Program-made: the position numbers and the translations under genes
Assembly: GCA_024233115.1 (NCBI GenBank)
Contig: JACKQB010000004.1
Coordinates: 310,001-374,000, forward strand
Length of the DNA stretch: 64,000 nucleotides
Reading direction: 5' to 3'
Source of the DNA: Akkermansiaceae bacterium
Lineage (GTDB): Bacteria > Verrucomicrobiota > Verrucomicrobiia > Verrucomicrobiales > Akkermansiaceae
In this document: positions 8,167-19,100 of the stretch, piece after piece
Position numbering within the stretch: position 1 is the first letter of the stretch
How the letters are laid out: every line of letters begins with the position of its first letter
Notes under the pieces: generated by a model
Told to the model about the DNA's origin: nothing
What the model saw: the letters and a program-made list of their open reading frames with translations, nothing else
Databases searched by the model: none

Positions 8167-8176
8167 TCATTCCAAA

Positions 8177-8251
8177 ACCCGGGTCGCCTAACGGTTAAGA
8201 CTACGGACTTTGAATCCGTCAATGGTGGTTCGACTCCACCCCTGGGCGCCA
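8177..8251 (+). tRNA. tRNA-Gln (TTG)
   Basis: Acceptor pairing CCCGGG/CCTGGG with a weak 1:72 pair, which is also typical of glutamine tRNAs. D-arm GCC-TAACGGTTAA-GAC, anticodon loop CTTTGAA in an ACGGA/TCCGT stem, and T-arm GGTGG-TTCGACT-CCACC. G73 and encoded CCA are present. It is the last tRNA of the array, 61 bp before the HNH gene. Confidence 0.92.
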
Positions 8252-8312
8252 TCATTTGAAACGAACACCCGCTCACTTAAATTCTAAACTTAAAACTCCA
8301 AACACCAAACTC

Positions 8313-8999
8313 ATGACATTTCTTCACAAAAACACCGTGCTTGTCCTGAACCGGAACTGGCAGGCGATCTCCGTGACCACCCCGGCGCAAGCGTTCGGGC
8401 AGATGGCCACGGACGCCGCCACCGGTCTCGACATCCAGCATCACGACTGGATGGTGCCGGTCAATTGGGCCACCTGGCTCACACTGCCGGTGCGGGAAAA
8501 GGATATCTCCATTGGCACCGTCAGCGGATCCGTCAGGGCACCCACCGTCATTGTGCTGTCGCGCTACGCGGATGTGCCTGTCCACCGACCCCGCCTTTGT
8601 GCCAGAAATATCTGGCTGCGGGACGGAGGCCGATGCCAATACACCGGACGCCCTCTCACACGGGACGAAGGGAATATCGACCACATCATCCCTCAGTCGC
8701 GTGGTGGTTCGACCTCCTGGGAAAACTGCGTGCTGGCCTGCCGGAAAATCAATACCCGCAAAGCCGACCGCACACCCACCGAGGCCGGGCTGACGCTGAT
8801 CCGCCCACCGGAAAAACCCCGGGCCGTACCCATCACATTAACCCTGGAAAACTTCCACAACATCCCCGACTGGAATGTATTCCTACCTAACAAAACAAAC
8901 CAACAACCGCGAAATACGCTAACTACGCGAAAAATTTCTTTGGAGTGCGCTGAGCCATCAGCGCTTTTAATCCACCGGAAAATGTCAGACCATCATTGA
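8313..8999 (+). CDS. HNH endonuclease
   Basis: A 228-residue protein of the widespread HNH (McrA/Cas9-type bba-metal) family. An N-terminal region starts VLVLNRNWQ and carries APTVIVLSRY; the nuclease module is at about residues 95-165. Motifs are IDHIIPQSRGG (metal/general-base Asp-His at 123-124), Asn138 and Asn147. Related proteins usually carry two CxxC zinc knuckles. Here Cys108 and Cys143 remain, but the second cysteines are Thr111 and Ile146, as I recall for a subset of the family. The ATG at 8313 is chosen because the in-frame upstream part is spacer-type low-complexity DNA. It sits between the tRNA array and rtcB in the same orientation. The target is unknown. Confidence 0.85.
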   Translation: MTFLHKNTVLVLNRNWQAISVTTPAQAFGQMATDAATGLDIQHHDWMVPVNWATWLTLPVREKDISIGTVSGSVRAPTVIVLSRYADVPVHRPRLCARNIWLRDGGRCQYTGRPLTRDEGNIDHIIPQSRGGSTSWENCVLACRKINTRKADRTPTEAGLTLIRPPEKPRAVPITLTLENFHNIPDWNVFLPNKTNQQPRNTLTTRKISLECAEPSALLIHRKMSDHH

Positions 9000-9122
9000 C
9001 GCAGTAAGTTCATTCAACTTTCACACAGCAATCAACCTGATAAAGTCCCGCAAAAGCGGCGATACCTCGCCGCGCTCCAAAGAGCGCCTCGCGCGTATTG
9101 CGCGGTCAACCCATTTTAAATT

Positions 9123-10679
9123 ATGAAACTTATCAACGGACAAGACCTCATCGACGCCGGCTGGGAACCCGGCCCGCAGATCGGTGCGATGCTTGCTAAA
9201 GTCGATGAATACCAAGCCCGTGGAATCACGGATGCCAAGTACATCATCAAGCTCCTCAAACGCGACTTCACCGCGCCGCCACCCAAGGTGGTGATGCGTG
9301 AGAAGGCCGCGCCGTTTTCCGAGGCGATCCGCCCGGAGACCAAGGAGGAAAAAGAAAACGTCGAATCCGTCCGCAAGAAAATGGACGAGCTTCTCAAAAC
9401 TCCCGTGATCACGCGCGGCGCCATCATGCCGGACGCCTGCCCCGCGTCCATGGGCACGGCGGTCATCCCGGTCGGTGGTGCCATCGCGGTGGAGAATGCG
9501 ATCATCCCGAGTGCCCACTCGGCTGACGTCTGCTGCTCGATGTACGCATCCTTCTACTACGCCCGTAGTGAGGTAGGCAACGAACTCGATGCGCTGACGA
9601 CCTCCACCCGATTCGGACCCGGAGGACGTCACTTCGATGACCTTGTACACCACCCGGTGTTAGACGAGGACGTTTGGGACAACAAATTTCTTAACGGCCT
9701 CTACGACTGGGCAAGGATCCACATCGCCGATCAGGGCGACGGCAACCACTTCGCCTATATCGGGGAAATGGAAATCACGCACCAACTCGTGGGTAAACTC
9801 CGCCGGGCCGGTCACGATGATCTAGCCGACCGCTTTGAGCTCGAGCTTGAGGTGCGACAAGCACCACTCAAACTCCGTGTCCTCGTCACCCATCACGGAT
9901 CGCGTGGACTCGGAGCGAAGGTGTTCAAGCGTGGACAGATCGCCGCCGTGAAACATAGCGCCCGTGTGGGAAACCACATCCCGCCCGCCGCCGCATGGCT
10001 TGATGCCGACTCGGAGGTCGGGCAGGAATACTGGGAGGCCCTGCAATACATCGGCCGCTGGACCCGAGCCAACCACCAGGCGATCCACGCCCGATTCCTC
10101 GAACGTATCGCCGGCGAAGCCGTCGCGGAGTTTGGCAACGAACACAACTTCGTCTGGAAACGTGGTGACACCTACCTGCACGGAAAAGGAGCAACCCCCG
10201 CCTGGAAGGATGAAAACGGCAACCCGCTGTTAGGACTGATCCCGCTCAACATGGCGGAGCCCATCCTGATGGTGCTCGGTTTGGATAACGAAGAACACCT
10301 CTCCTTCGCACCCCACGGTGCAGGGCGGAACATCTCACGCACCGCCTTGAAGAGGAAATTCCCTGACGAGGCAAGCAAACGAAACGCCATCCGCCACGCC
10401 ACCAAGGATATCGACGTCCGCTGGTTCTGCGGCGACCCCGACCTGAGCGAAACCCCGGTCGCCTACAAAAACGCCGGCCACGTCACCGCGCAGATCGAGG
10501 AGTTCGGCCTCGCCGAGGTCATCGCCAAGATCCACCCCCTCGGCTGCATCATGGCCGGAGAAAAAAAGCGCGGCCCATGGCGCAAGGGAGACGAACTGAC
10601 ACCCAAACAAAAACGTCAGATCCAGCACCGCGCCGAACGCCGTCGCGTCAGGCAGGAGCTACATCAGGAGGAAGGCTGA
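9123..10679 (+). CDS. rtcB: RtcB-family RNA ligase with CCA-enzyme-tail-like N-terminus
   Basis: A 518-residue GTP/Mn-dependent ligase joining RNA 3'-phosphate (or cyclic phosphate) to 5'-OH ends. Motifs in order: ADVCCSM (metal Cys near 137), GDGNHF (205-210), HHGSRG (257-262), EHNF (340-343), HGKGA (353-357) and PHGAGR with His398, the expected guanylylated residue. The first ~48 residues (LINGQDLI...WEPGPQIG) resemble the C-terminal segment of tRNA CCA-adding enzymes; canonical E. coli RtcB lacks this and is ~110 residues shorter. The gene follows the HNH gene by 123 bp and the tRNA array by <1 kb, so repair or maturation of tRNA is the natural inference. No archease or PrfH gene is adjacent. 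Confidence 0.93.
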   Translation: MKLINGQDLIDAGWEPGPQIGAMLAKVDEYQARGITDAKYIIKLLKRDFTAPPPKVVMREKAAPFSEAIRPETKEEKENVESVRKKMDELLKTPVITRGAIMPDACPASMGTAVIPVGGAIAVENAIIPSAHSADVCCSMYASFYYARSEVGNELDALTTSTRFGPGGRHFDDLVHHPVLDEDVWDNKFLNGLYDWARIHIADQGDGNHFAYIGEMEITHQLVGKLRRAGHDDLADRFELELEVRQAPLKLRVLVTHHGSRGLGAKVFKRGQIAAVKHSARVGNHIPPAAAWLDADSEVGQEYWEALQYIGRWTRANHQAIHARFLERIAGEAVAEFGNEHNFVWKRGDTYLHGKGATPAWKDENGNPLLGLIPLNMAEPILMVLGLDNEEHLSFAPHGAGRNISRTALKRKFPDEASKRNAIRHATKDIDVRWFCGDPDLSETPVAYKNAGHVTAQIEEFGLAEVIAKIHPLGCIMAGEKKRGPWRKGDELTPKQKRQIQHRAERRRVRQELHQEEG

Positions 10680-10871
10680 CCCTGGGAGGGCGGAAGGGCA
10701 CTCCTGTCCCCCGCATTCCACGACCGGGCGGACAGGAAAGGCCAGTCCCATGGGGACACGGCACTAATAAACAACCGCGTCCGTTTGTGAATGCCCACCA
10801 TTTCCTTGCCGAGAGCCCGACTTCATGACACAACCCAGCCCTGCCCACCGTAGTTCTCACTCCGAAAAGCC

Positions 10872-12260
10872 ATGAACTCCACCACATCACGCCGTAAGTT
10901 TCTCAAGGCTGCCACGCTCAGCTCCGCCCTCTTCGGCACCAGCTCCCCGTTTGCGCACGCACAGGAAACCCGCAAGTCCAACGACAACCGCGGGGTGCCG
11001 AAAAAGGTGATTTTCATGGTCAGCGACGGCATGAATCACGGCGCATTGTCGCTGGCCCAGCATAGTCGCGCGCTCTTCGATCGGCGGACCACCCACTGGA
11101 TGCAGCTCTATCAGGAAAAACCGGCGGTGCGCGCACTGGTCGAAACCTTTTCCGCCAACAGCATCGTAACCGACTCCGCCGCGGCGGCCAGCGCGTGGGG
11201 CGGCGGCCAACGGGTCGACAACGGCACCATCAACATCGATCCCGCATCCGGCAAGCCGATCGCGCCCCTGCAATCCCTCCTCAAAGAACGCGGTATCCCG
11301 ACCGGCCTCGTATCCACCGCGACCATCACCCACGCCACACCGGCGGGCTTCGCCGCCAACACCCCGACGCGCGGCGACCAGCAGCTCATCGCCCAGCAAT
11401 ACCACCAGCGCGGCGTGGAGGTCCTGCTCGGCGGCGGTCGGCAGTTTTTCCCCGGGGAACTCCTCCGGAAATTCAGTAAGGACGGCTACCAGATCCTCAA
11501 CAACCGCAGGGAGCTGCTGGACGCCAAAAACCCCAGGCAGCCCTTGCTCGGACTGTTTTCACCCGGCCACATCCCACTTGCCATTGACCGGGAGGCTCAG
11601 AAAAATCTGCAGGAAACTGTTCCCAGCCTGGCGGAAATGGCGCAGATCGCGGTCGGTCGACTGGACACCCTGACCTCCGGCCAGTGGTTCCTCATGGTCG
11701 AAGGCGCACGGATCGATCACTGCGGCCACGCCAACGACGCATGCGGCAGCATCCGCGAACAGCTTGCATTCGACGATGCCATCGGCGCGATGCTCGCCTA
11801 CGCCGCCACCCGGGAAGACGTCCTGGTCATCATCACCACCGACCACGGCTGCGGCGGCATCCAGCTCAACGGGGTGAACGCCCGCCCGGACCAGGGCATG
11901 GCCCCCGGCATCTATACCGGCACCACCCCGGCCTTCAAAAAAATCGCCGGTTTCAACCGCTCATTCGAATGGTTGGCCAACGCCGGCTCCGGACTCAGCG
12001 GCCCCCCGCTGCGCGACTACCTGGCCAAACACACCGGCATCGCCCTCAGCAAGGACGAGCTCAAAATGGCGCAAGGTTTAAAAGGCAATGTGCTTGCGGA
12101 TATCTTCGGCCGCCACCACGGCATCACCTGGACCGGAGGCAACCACACTGCGGACCTCGCGGAATTCTGCGCCTATGGCCCGGGCAGCCACCAGTTCCCC
12201 GGCTTCATGAAGAACACGGACGTCCACGGCCACCTGCTGCGCGCCCTCGCCATCGCCTGA
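10872..12260 (+). CDS. Alkaline phosphatase, Tat-exported
   Basis: A 462-residue PhoA-superfamily phosphomonoesterase. A twin-arginine signal (SRRKFLKA, residues 6-13) with hydrophobic core ends near residue 30. Metal and active-site blocks are visible: SDGM (Asp52), VTDSAAAASAW with nucleophile Ser102, ITHATPAGF (His154/Thr156), the EGARIDHCGHAND block (about 273-286), TTDHG, and the final GGNHT histidine. The enzyme should release phosphate from organic esters in the periplasm. A short GC-rich REP-like stretch (10684-10760) separates it from rtcB, so it is probably transcribed on its own. No Pho box was identified. Confidence 0.93.
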   Translation: MNSTTSRRKFLKAATLSSALFGTSSPFAHAQETRKSNDNRGVPKKVIFMVSDGMNHGALSLAQHSRALFDRRTTHWMQLYQEKPAVRALVETFSANSIVTDSAAAASAWGGGQRVDNGTINIDPASGKPIAPLQSLLKERGIPTGLVSTATITHATPAGFAANTPTRGDQQLIAQQYHQRGVEVLLGGGRQFFPGELLRKFSKDGYQILNNRRELLDAKNPRQPLLGLFSPGHIPLAIDREAQKNLQETVPSLAEMAQIAVGRLDTLTSGQWFLMVEGARIDHCGHANDACGSIREQLAFDDAIGAMLAYAATREDVLVIITTDHGCGGIQLNGVNARPDQGMAPGIYTGTTPAFKKIAGFNRSFEWLANAGSGLSGPPLRDYLAKHTGIALSKDELKMAQGLKGNVLADIFGRHHGITWTGGNHTADLAEFCAYGPGSHQFPGFMKNTDVHGHLLRALAIA

Positions 12261-12321
12261 CGCCCAATCAGCTAAGAATGCTGCACCAGCGCGTGCATCA
12301 ATGGATGATCCCTTGTGCCGC

Positions 12322-13128
12322 TCATTTGCCGGGAGGGTTTAGATTGGCCTGTATGTTGGCGGCATCCGTCAAATGCCTTATCGGCAACGGGACGCTGTCG
12401 CCCACCCATGTCCTGTTCCCCTCCGGGCCTCGTTGACTCATATGGTATCTCCATTGACCGTTACCCACCGACTCCATCCTGACTGTATAAACCGTCTCAC
12501 CGCCAGGTTGGTTAAACAGACCATTCAACTGATTCACCGCCGCCAAGGCACCGGCCCGATTCTCACCCAAGTGACTTTCAAGTTTTTCATAAAACCGACT
12601 GCCTATCCTCGACAAGTCGGCCGACAAATCCGGAACAACCATGGACACCGAGCCATCCGGTTTTCGCTCCGATCTCACATGGGACGCCTGTAATTTGCGT
12701 ACCGCTTGTTGCGTTGCACGCCACTCCCTCTGTACCATTCCCTTTTCGCGGTCCGTGATCTGCAGGGAAGCGAGCGCACCGCCATGGCCGGAAAAAAGAT
12801 CCTGGCTCCACGACACCGTCATTTTCTCAGCGGAGAGATTTTCCAACAACGCCGCTGGAACCACGACGAGCCTTCCAGCCGCCCCGGGATGTTCCAGTCC
12901 GGACTGGTGAGCGAGGTCGTCGCCACCTGAAAAACCAGACGGGTCTCCATTTCCATGCCGGACTGCCGGACGATTCCGTTCGGCAGCTTCTTTGGGACGC
13001 TGGCTGCTGCGTGTGACGGCTGCCGAGTCATCCCACTGGGAATGAAACAGCTCGTCACCCGTCCAGCCACGCAACACATAACCGAGTACGATGGATACCA
13101 AGGCAATCACATAATATTTCCAGAGCAT
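12322..13128 (-). CDS. Hypothetical membrane-anchored protein
   Basis: A 268-residue protein, not recognised. One N-terminal transmembrane helix (about residues 5-22, YVIALVSIVLGYVLRGW) is followed by a low-complexity polar region and an extracytoplasmic domain of about 180 residues with mixed alpha/beta character. It ends 23 bp before the start side of the large M60 gene's 3' end on the same strand, so it may be co-transcribed behind that gene. No cysteine pairs or catalytic signature are obvious. Confidence 0.6.
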   Translation of the reverse strand: MLWKYYVIALVSIVLGYVLRGWTGDELFHSQWDDSAAVTRSSQRPKEAAERNRPAVRHGNGDPSGFSGGDDLAHQSGLEHPGAAGRLVVVPAALLENLSAEKMTVSWSQDLFSGHGGALASLQITDREKGMVQREWRATQQAVRKLQASHVRSERKPDGSVSMVVPDLSADLSRIGSRFYEKLESHLGENRAGALAAVNQLNGLFNQPGGETVYTVRMESVGNGQWRYHMSQRGPEGNRTWVGDSVPLPIRHLTDAANIQANLNPPGK

Positions 13129-13151
13129 CGGAGAGGCTGTTAGGATTGCTA

Positions 13152-16100
13152 TTATTCAAACACGATGTATGCACACTGCTCAGTGGTGTGGTTACGCTCA
13201 TTGTCCTTGAGCAGGTCCTCATCGCAGACAATGGTCAGCTGCGTCGGGGTGATCGGGTTGGCGCCGTAAAGAGCCGCCCATGACCCGTCAGAACCATCCA
13301 TACCGCTCTGGCTGACTGCGGCTGCACTCGCGCTACTGAGGCCATTCAGACTGTAGACAAATCCCGTGCTGGTATTTCCCGTGCCTTGCACGGTATCACT
13401 GCCCACCCCCGCAGTGTATGCCAGTCCGTTGATGGTTCCGTTTCCAGACTCGATTACAATATATCCCACCGTCTCAGCGGCACGTGTGTCGTTGGGATCC
13501 TCTGCCACCATCTTGCCGACATTCAGGTTACTGGAATCCGGCACTTCTGTCCGGCTGCTACCGTGGCTCCAGAACGTCGACCAGTCGGGGTCGTTGGCAC
13601 TCATGACCTGACCGATAACGACCGGGCTGGTGTAACTGTTCTGGTAACTACGGGATTCCGCTGTCCATGCATTCCTGGATCCTGTAACCGTCGACGTATA
13701 TTTCACCGCTTCCATTTTCACACCGTCGCTTGCCACGGTGTAAACGCCTTCTTCGACAGCAATAATGGAAACGTCACAACTGACGGCACCACTTTGTCCG
13801 TCCACCCGGTCAATTTTAACCTCGAACCCGCTTCCAGAAACGTTACGGATTCTTGTGACTACCGGGGGCACACTGCTGTTTGGATAAACTGGCGTAGCAA
13901 TAATAACCGCGGAATTATAATTCCGACCAAGATCAACGTTGCTCCAACTCGAGTTTCCGACACCAGAAACCATCGTGCGCACCAATTTCGGCGAGGTGTC
14001 CGCCACGGTGGTAAAGCTACCGGTACTACCCCATACCTCACCTGCACTGTTCACGGCCCGTACGGTGTAGTAATACTGGGTGCCCTCGGTGAGACCTGAT
14101 AGGTCGGTCAAGTAGTTGCCCGTTGTCAGGCCACCCTGGGAGATACTGTTCGACCACGCCCCCGCATTGGAGCCGCCGTCGCTTGTTCCATAGTAAATGG
14201 TGACAGCCGCCGCTTCACCACCATCGTCTGAAACTGAGAATCCAATGTCGGAACTCGTCTGGGTAAGGTTGCTGGCTGATCCCGTGCTGACAGCCGGTGC
14301 TATGATTTCCAGAACATCCGTCACAGTGATGTTGACCGTGGCGGTATCACTCAAGTTACCGGAGTCTGTTACCGTGACGGTCAAGGTGTAGCTATTGATT
14401 GACTCATAGTCGAGGCCGGTAGCGGTCGTGATATTGCCACTGCTATCGATGGCAAAGGCGGCACCGGTATTTCCAGCGGTGATAGCGTAATTCAGGACAT
14501 CACCGGTATCGGGATCTGAGGCTGCTACTGTGGCAACCAAGCTGTCAACCACGGCATCTTCCGCAATACTCGCCGCCGTGCCCTGGGCGGTCGGAGCTTC
14601 GTTGACATCGGTCACATCAATGGTAATCGTGGCTGTATCGGTTAGTAAACCAGTATCGGTGACCTCAACCGTCAACACATACTGCTGGACCGCTTCATGG
14701 TCCAGGTTCGTGTTGATGGTGATTTCACCCGTATTGGAATCAATGGAGAACTCACCACCTCCGTTGCCAGCGGTGATGGCGTAACTCAGGACATCACCGG
14801 CATCGGGATCTGTTGCGGAAACGACACCGACTACGCTGCCCAAGGCACTGTTTTCGACAGTGAAGAAATTGCCGTCGGCAACGCTGGGCGCGCTGTTAGG
14901 CGGGATCACACTCAGCACGGTGGTACCGTTGACATCGGTCAACTGGACGTTTGTCCCCTCGACGGCGGGCTGACCGTCCACGGTGATTTTTGCGAGGTGC
15001 TCACTGCGCACATCGGCGACCGATTCGTTGGCGAAGCGGATGTCGCCGGTGGTATCGACGGCGAGATCGACCGTTGCACCATTGAGTGGATTGCCTCCAC
15101 CGCGCAGTTCGAGCACGGCGTCATCTGTCAGCACCACATCGCTGTTGGCAATATATTGGAAACTGACGGCAGCACCCGCACCCAGGGTGAGGGTGGATTG
15201 GGTGGCTGCGGTGATGCTGTATCCGATCGTCCCATTGGTAGTGATCAACCCGTTGGTGAGCGTCAACGGCACGCCTTCAGGCACGATGGTGGAGTTCATG
15301 AAGGTGAAATCCACACCGTCGATGGTGACACTCAGGGCATTGAGTGCCGTGTCGGGGTTCACCGAGTTGTTAAACGGGGGCTGGGTGCCGGCGATGGTGG
15401 CATCGCTGTCCCAGTTGGCTTCATTGAAAAAGTCACCATCGACCACTCCGGTCCACACGAGGTGGCGTGGCGCCGGATTATTCCCGGCGTCGTTGGGGTC
15501 GGTGCCAGCCGCCAGCTCGGCGGAGTCGCTGAAGCCGTCGCCATCGCTGTCGGTGCTGTTAGGGTTGGTTCCGGCGGCTTCTTCCTCGGCATTGGTCAGA
15601 CCGTCACCATCGGAATCAGTGGAGCCGTCTTGTGCCGCCACGCTGCCGAAGTGCAGGACCTCCCACTCGTCGCTGAGTCCGTCGCCATCCGAGTCATCGC
15701 CCGCGATATCCTGCACCGCAATGTCGACCGTCGCTTCATCGCTGGAGCCGCTTGAGTCGGTGACCAGAACCGTCAGCTGATAGGTGCTGGTGGTTTCATA
15801 GTCTAGAGAACTCGCCACGGTGACTTCACCGGTGGAGGGATCAATTGCGAAGGCTCCGCCGGTGTTGCCAGCGGTGATGGAGAAGGACAAGCTGTCATTC
15901 GCGTCTGGATCAGTTGCAGAAACCGTGGTCACCAGAGTATTCAATGGCGCATCTTCCGAAACCGAACCGCTGTTATCGACGGCAACCGGTGCCTCGTTGA
16001 CGTCGGTGACATCGATGGTCAGCGTTGCGCTGTCGCTCAAGGCAGGGGTGCCGTCATCGGTCACTTCGATCGTGAGCACATACTGCGCTGTGGATTCAAA

Positions 16101-19100
16101 ATCGAGAGCTGCCGTGGTGGTGATCTCCCCGCTGTTGGCATCGATGGCAAACAGGCCTGCGCCGTTGCCGCCGGTGATCGCGAAGCTGTGGTTGTCGCCA
16201 GTATCAGGGTCGGCAAAGATCACGCTGCCAACGACTGTGCCGGAGGGCAGGTTTTCCGCCACGTCAACGATGGCCTCTTCAGCCACAGGTGCGTTGTTAG
16301 GCGGGATGACACTCAGCACGGTGGTGCCGTTGACATCGGCCAGCTGGACGTTGGTTCCCTCGACGGCGGGCTGACCATCCACGGTGATTTTTGCGAGGTG
16401 CTCACTGCGCACATCGGCGACCGATTCGTTGGCGAAGCGGATGGTGCCGGTGGCTTCGACGGCGAGATCGATGAATGAACCATTGAGTGGGTTGCCTCCA
16501 CCGCGCAGTTCGAGCACGGCGTCATCCGTCAGGACTACATCGCTGTTGGCAATATATTGGAAACTGACGGCGGCACCCGCACCCAGGGTGAGGGTGGATT
16601 GGGTGGCTGCGGTGTTGTTGTAACCGATCGTTCCACTGGTGGTGATCTGCCCGTTGGTGAGGGTCAACGGCACGCCGTCCGGCACGATGGTGGAGTTCAT
16701 GTTGGCGAAATCCACGCCGTCGATGGTGACGCTCAGGGCGTTGAGTGCCGTGTCGGGGTTCACCGAGTTGTTAGACGGGGGCTGGGTGCCGGCGATGGTG
16801 TCATCGCTGTCCCAGTTGGCTTCATTGAAAAAGTCACCATCGACCACTCCGGTCCACACGAGGTGGCGTGGCGCCGGATTATTCCCGGCGTCGTTGGGGT
16901 CGGTGCCAGCCGCCAGCTCGGCGGAGTCGCTGAAGCCGTCGCCATCGCTGTCGGTGCTGTTAGGATTGGTTCCAGCGGCTTCTTCCTCGGCATTGGTCAG
17001 ACCGTCACCATCGGAATCAGTGGAGCCGTCTTGTGCCGCCACGCTGCCGAAGTGAAGGACCTCCCATTCGTCGCTGAGTCCGTCGCCATCCGAGTCATCG
17101 CCCGCGATGTCCTGCACCGCAATGTCGACCGTCGCTTCATCGCTGTGTCCGCTGGAATCCGTGACCAGAACCGTCAACTGATAGGATGCGGTGGTTTCAT
17201 AGTCCGGGGAGCTGGCCACGGTGATTTCGCCCGTCCAGGCATCGATCGCAAACGCGCCACTGGCGTTGCCGGCTGTGATGCTATAGGTCAACGAGTCGCC
17301 GGGGGTGGCATCGGTCGCCAGCACCGTGCCGACGGGGGTGCCGACGCTGGTATTTTCCGTCACCGCGAAGGATGCATCTGCGAGGGTTGGCTGCATGTAA
17401 CTTGCGTAGAGCGCCGCCACCTGATCGCCATTGAGGCCGAAATCGTAAACCATCAATTCATCCACCGTGCCGGCGAAATACTGGTTGTTGTTTCTGTTTA
17501 GCCCGACGCAAATGCGGTTAAACAGGGCGGGGCTGGCATCGGTCAGAGTCTGGCTGAGCACGCCATTGTAATAGAGGCGGGTGTCGGTGCCGTCGCAGCT
17601 AACCAGCAGATGCACCCATTCGCCGACGGGTGACGGGCCAAACGAAGCGGTGCCGTCCGAGCTGCTGAAGCGGTAGCCGCTTGCCAGATCAATCTGGAAA
17701 CTGCCGCTGACATTGGGATTGTAGTTGGAAAATACCGCAGAGTAAATGTTCTGCGTGTCCGACGCCGATTTCACCCAGACGGAAACGGTGAAGTCCTTCC
17801 AGTCGCGCTCGGTCAGTGGCATCTCCACCTTGTCGTCCACGCCGTCGAGCGCCAATCCGCCGCCCACGCGACCGTCGGCAGTCCATGTCGGGCTGCCGTA
17901 AAGCGTGCCGTCGCTGCCCTTGCCGCTGCTGTCCGAGGCCACGGTGCCGCTGCCTTCTTCCAGCTGCCATTGGATCGACTCACCAGCATAGAGCGGAGAC
18001 GGACCGTTGCCGGTGTAGGATGCTAACAGATAATGCAAGTGATGTTGATCCACCGACTGCTCGGCGTCGCCCAGCGTATCTTCGGTGGCGCAGCATGAGC
18101 ACTGGCTGCTATTAGAAACAGGTCGCTGCACTGCGATGGTTCCATCTTCGGTGTAGCTGTCTTTTTTCAAATTGCCGACACCGATTTGAGCCGAGGTGAT
18201 GACAGGAAATGCACTGAGGTTGGCAGTCGAAGTGGAACTATTCAAGCTGCCAAAACCGCTAACCCTATCGTATCCGCCGTTGCCCACGCGCATGAGATAG
18301 TTCGGCCACTGATACAAGCCGGACTCCATCACGATGTAACCCACGGTTTCGTTGGCGCGTGTTGTGTTAGGGTCCTCACCGACATGTTTGCCGACTTTCA
18401 GATCATAGGATGACGCGTGATACCAGAAGCTCGACCAGGCGGCATCGTTCGAGCTCATCACCTGACCGAAAATCACCGGTGTGAAATAATGGTCGTAGCC
18501 GGCGTAGGCCAGTGGGCGAGTTTCGCCGGAGAAGTTACCGCTGCCATCGGTGACGGTGCTGGTGAACTTCACCGCCTCCATTTTGATGCCGTGGGTGGCT
18601 TCGTTGTAAACTCCTTCCTCAACCACGAAGAAGCGCACCAGGGTGTCGCCTAGCGCATCACTGCTGCCGTCCGCGCGAGCGAGTTTTGCCTCGAAGCTGT
18701 TCGTGCCCACATTGCGCAGTCTCACCACCATTGGCGCTGCGTCCGCGAGTGTCACAGGCTGGCCAACAATCACCGGCGAGGTGTAGGATTGTGGCAGGGT
18801 GATGGTGGACCAGTTGGAGTTGTTGATCGATTGGTCAAAGGCCACTGGTCTAGGACCGCTGCCCGAGGCAAGCACGGTGACTTGAACGGTGGTGACAAAG
18901 GAATTTCCCAAGCCATTGGTCACGGTGTAGGTGAAATCGTCCTGCCCAGTGTAACCCGGAGCCGGCGTGTAGGTGAACATGCCGTCACCGTTGTCGGTCA
19001 CGCTGCCGTGTGCGGGTTGGGTGAATCCGGCAAGAACCACGGTGCCGTCGTAACTGAAATCATTCGCCGATGGGTTGTGGAAAACCAGTGGGGTGTTCTG

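Noticed and set aside
14697..15755. 352-codon and similar plus-strand frames opposite the M60 gene
   Set aside because: They repeat exactly where the gene's internal duplication lies and show no start context; antisense artefacts.
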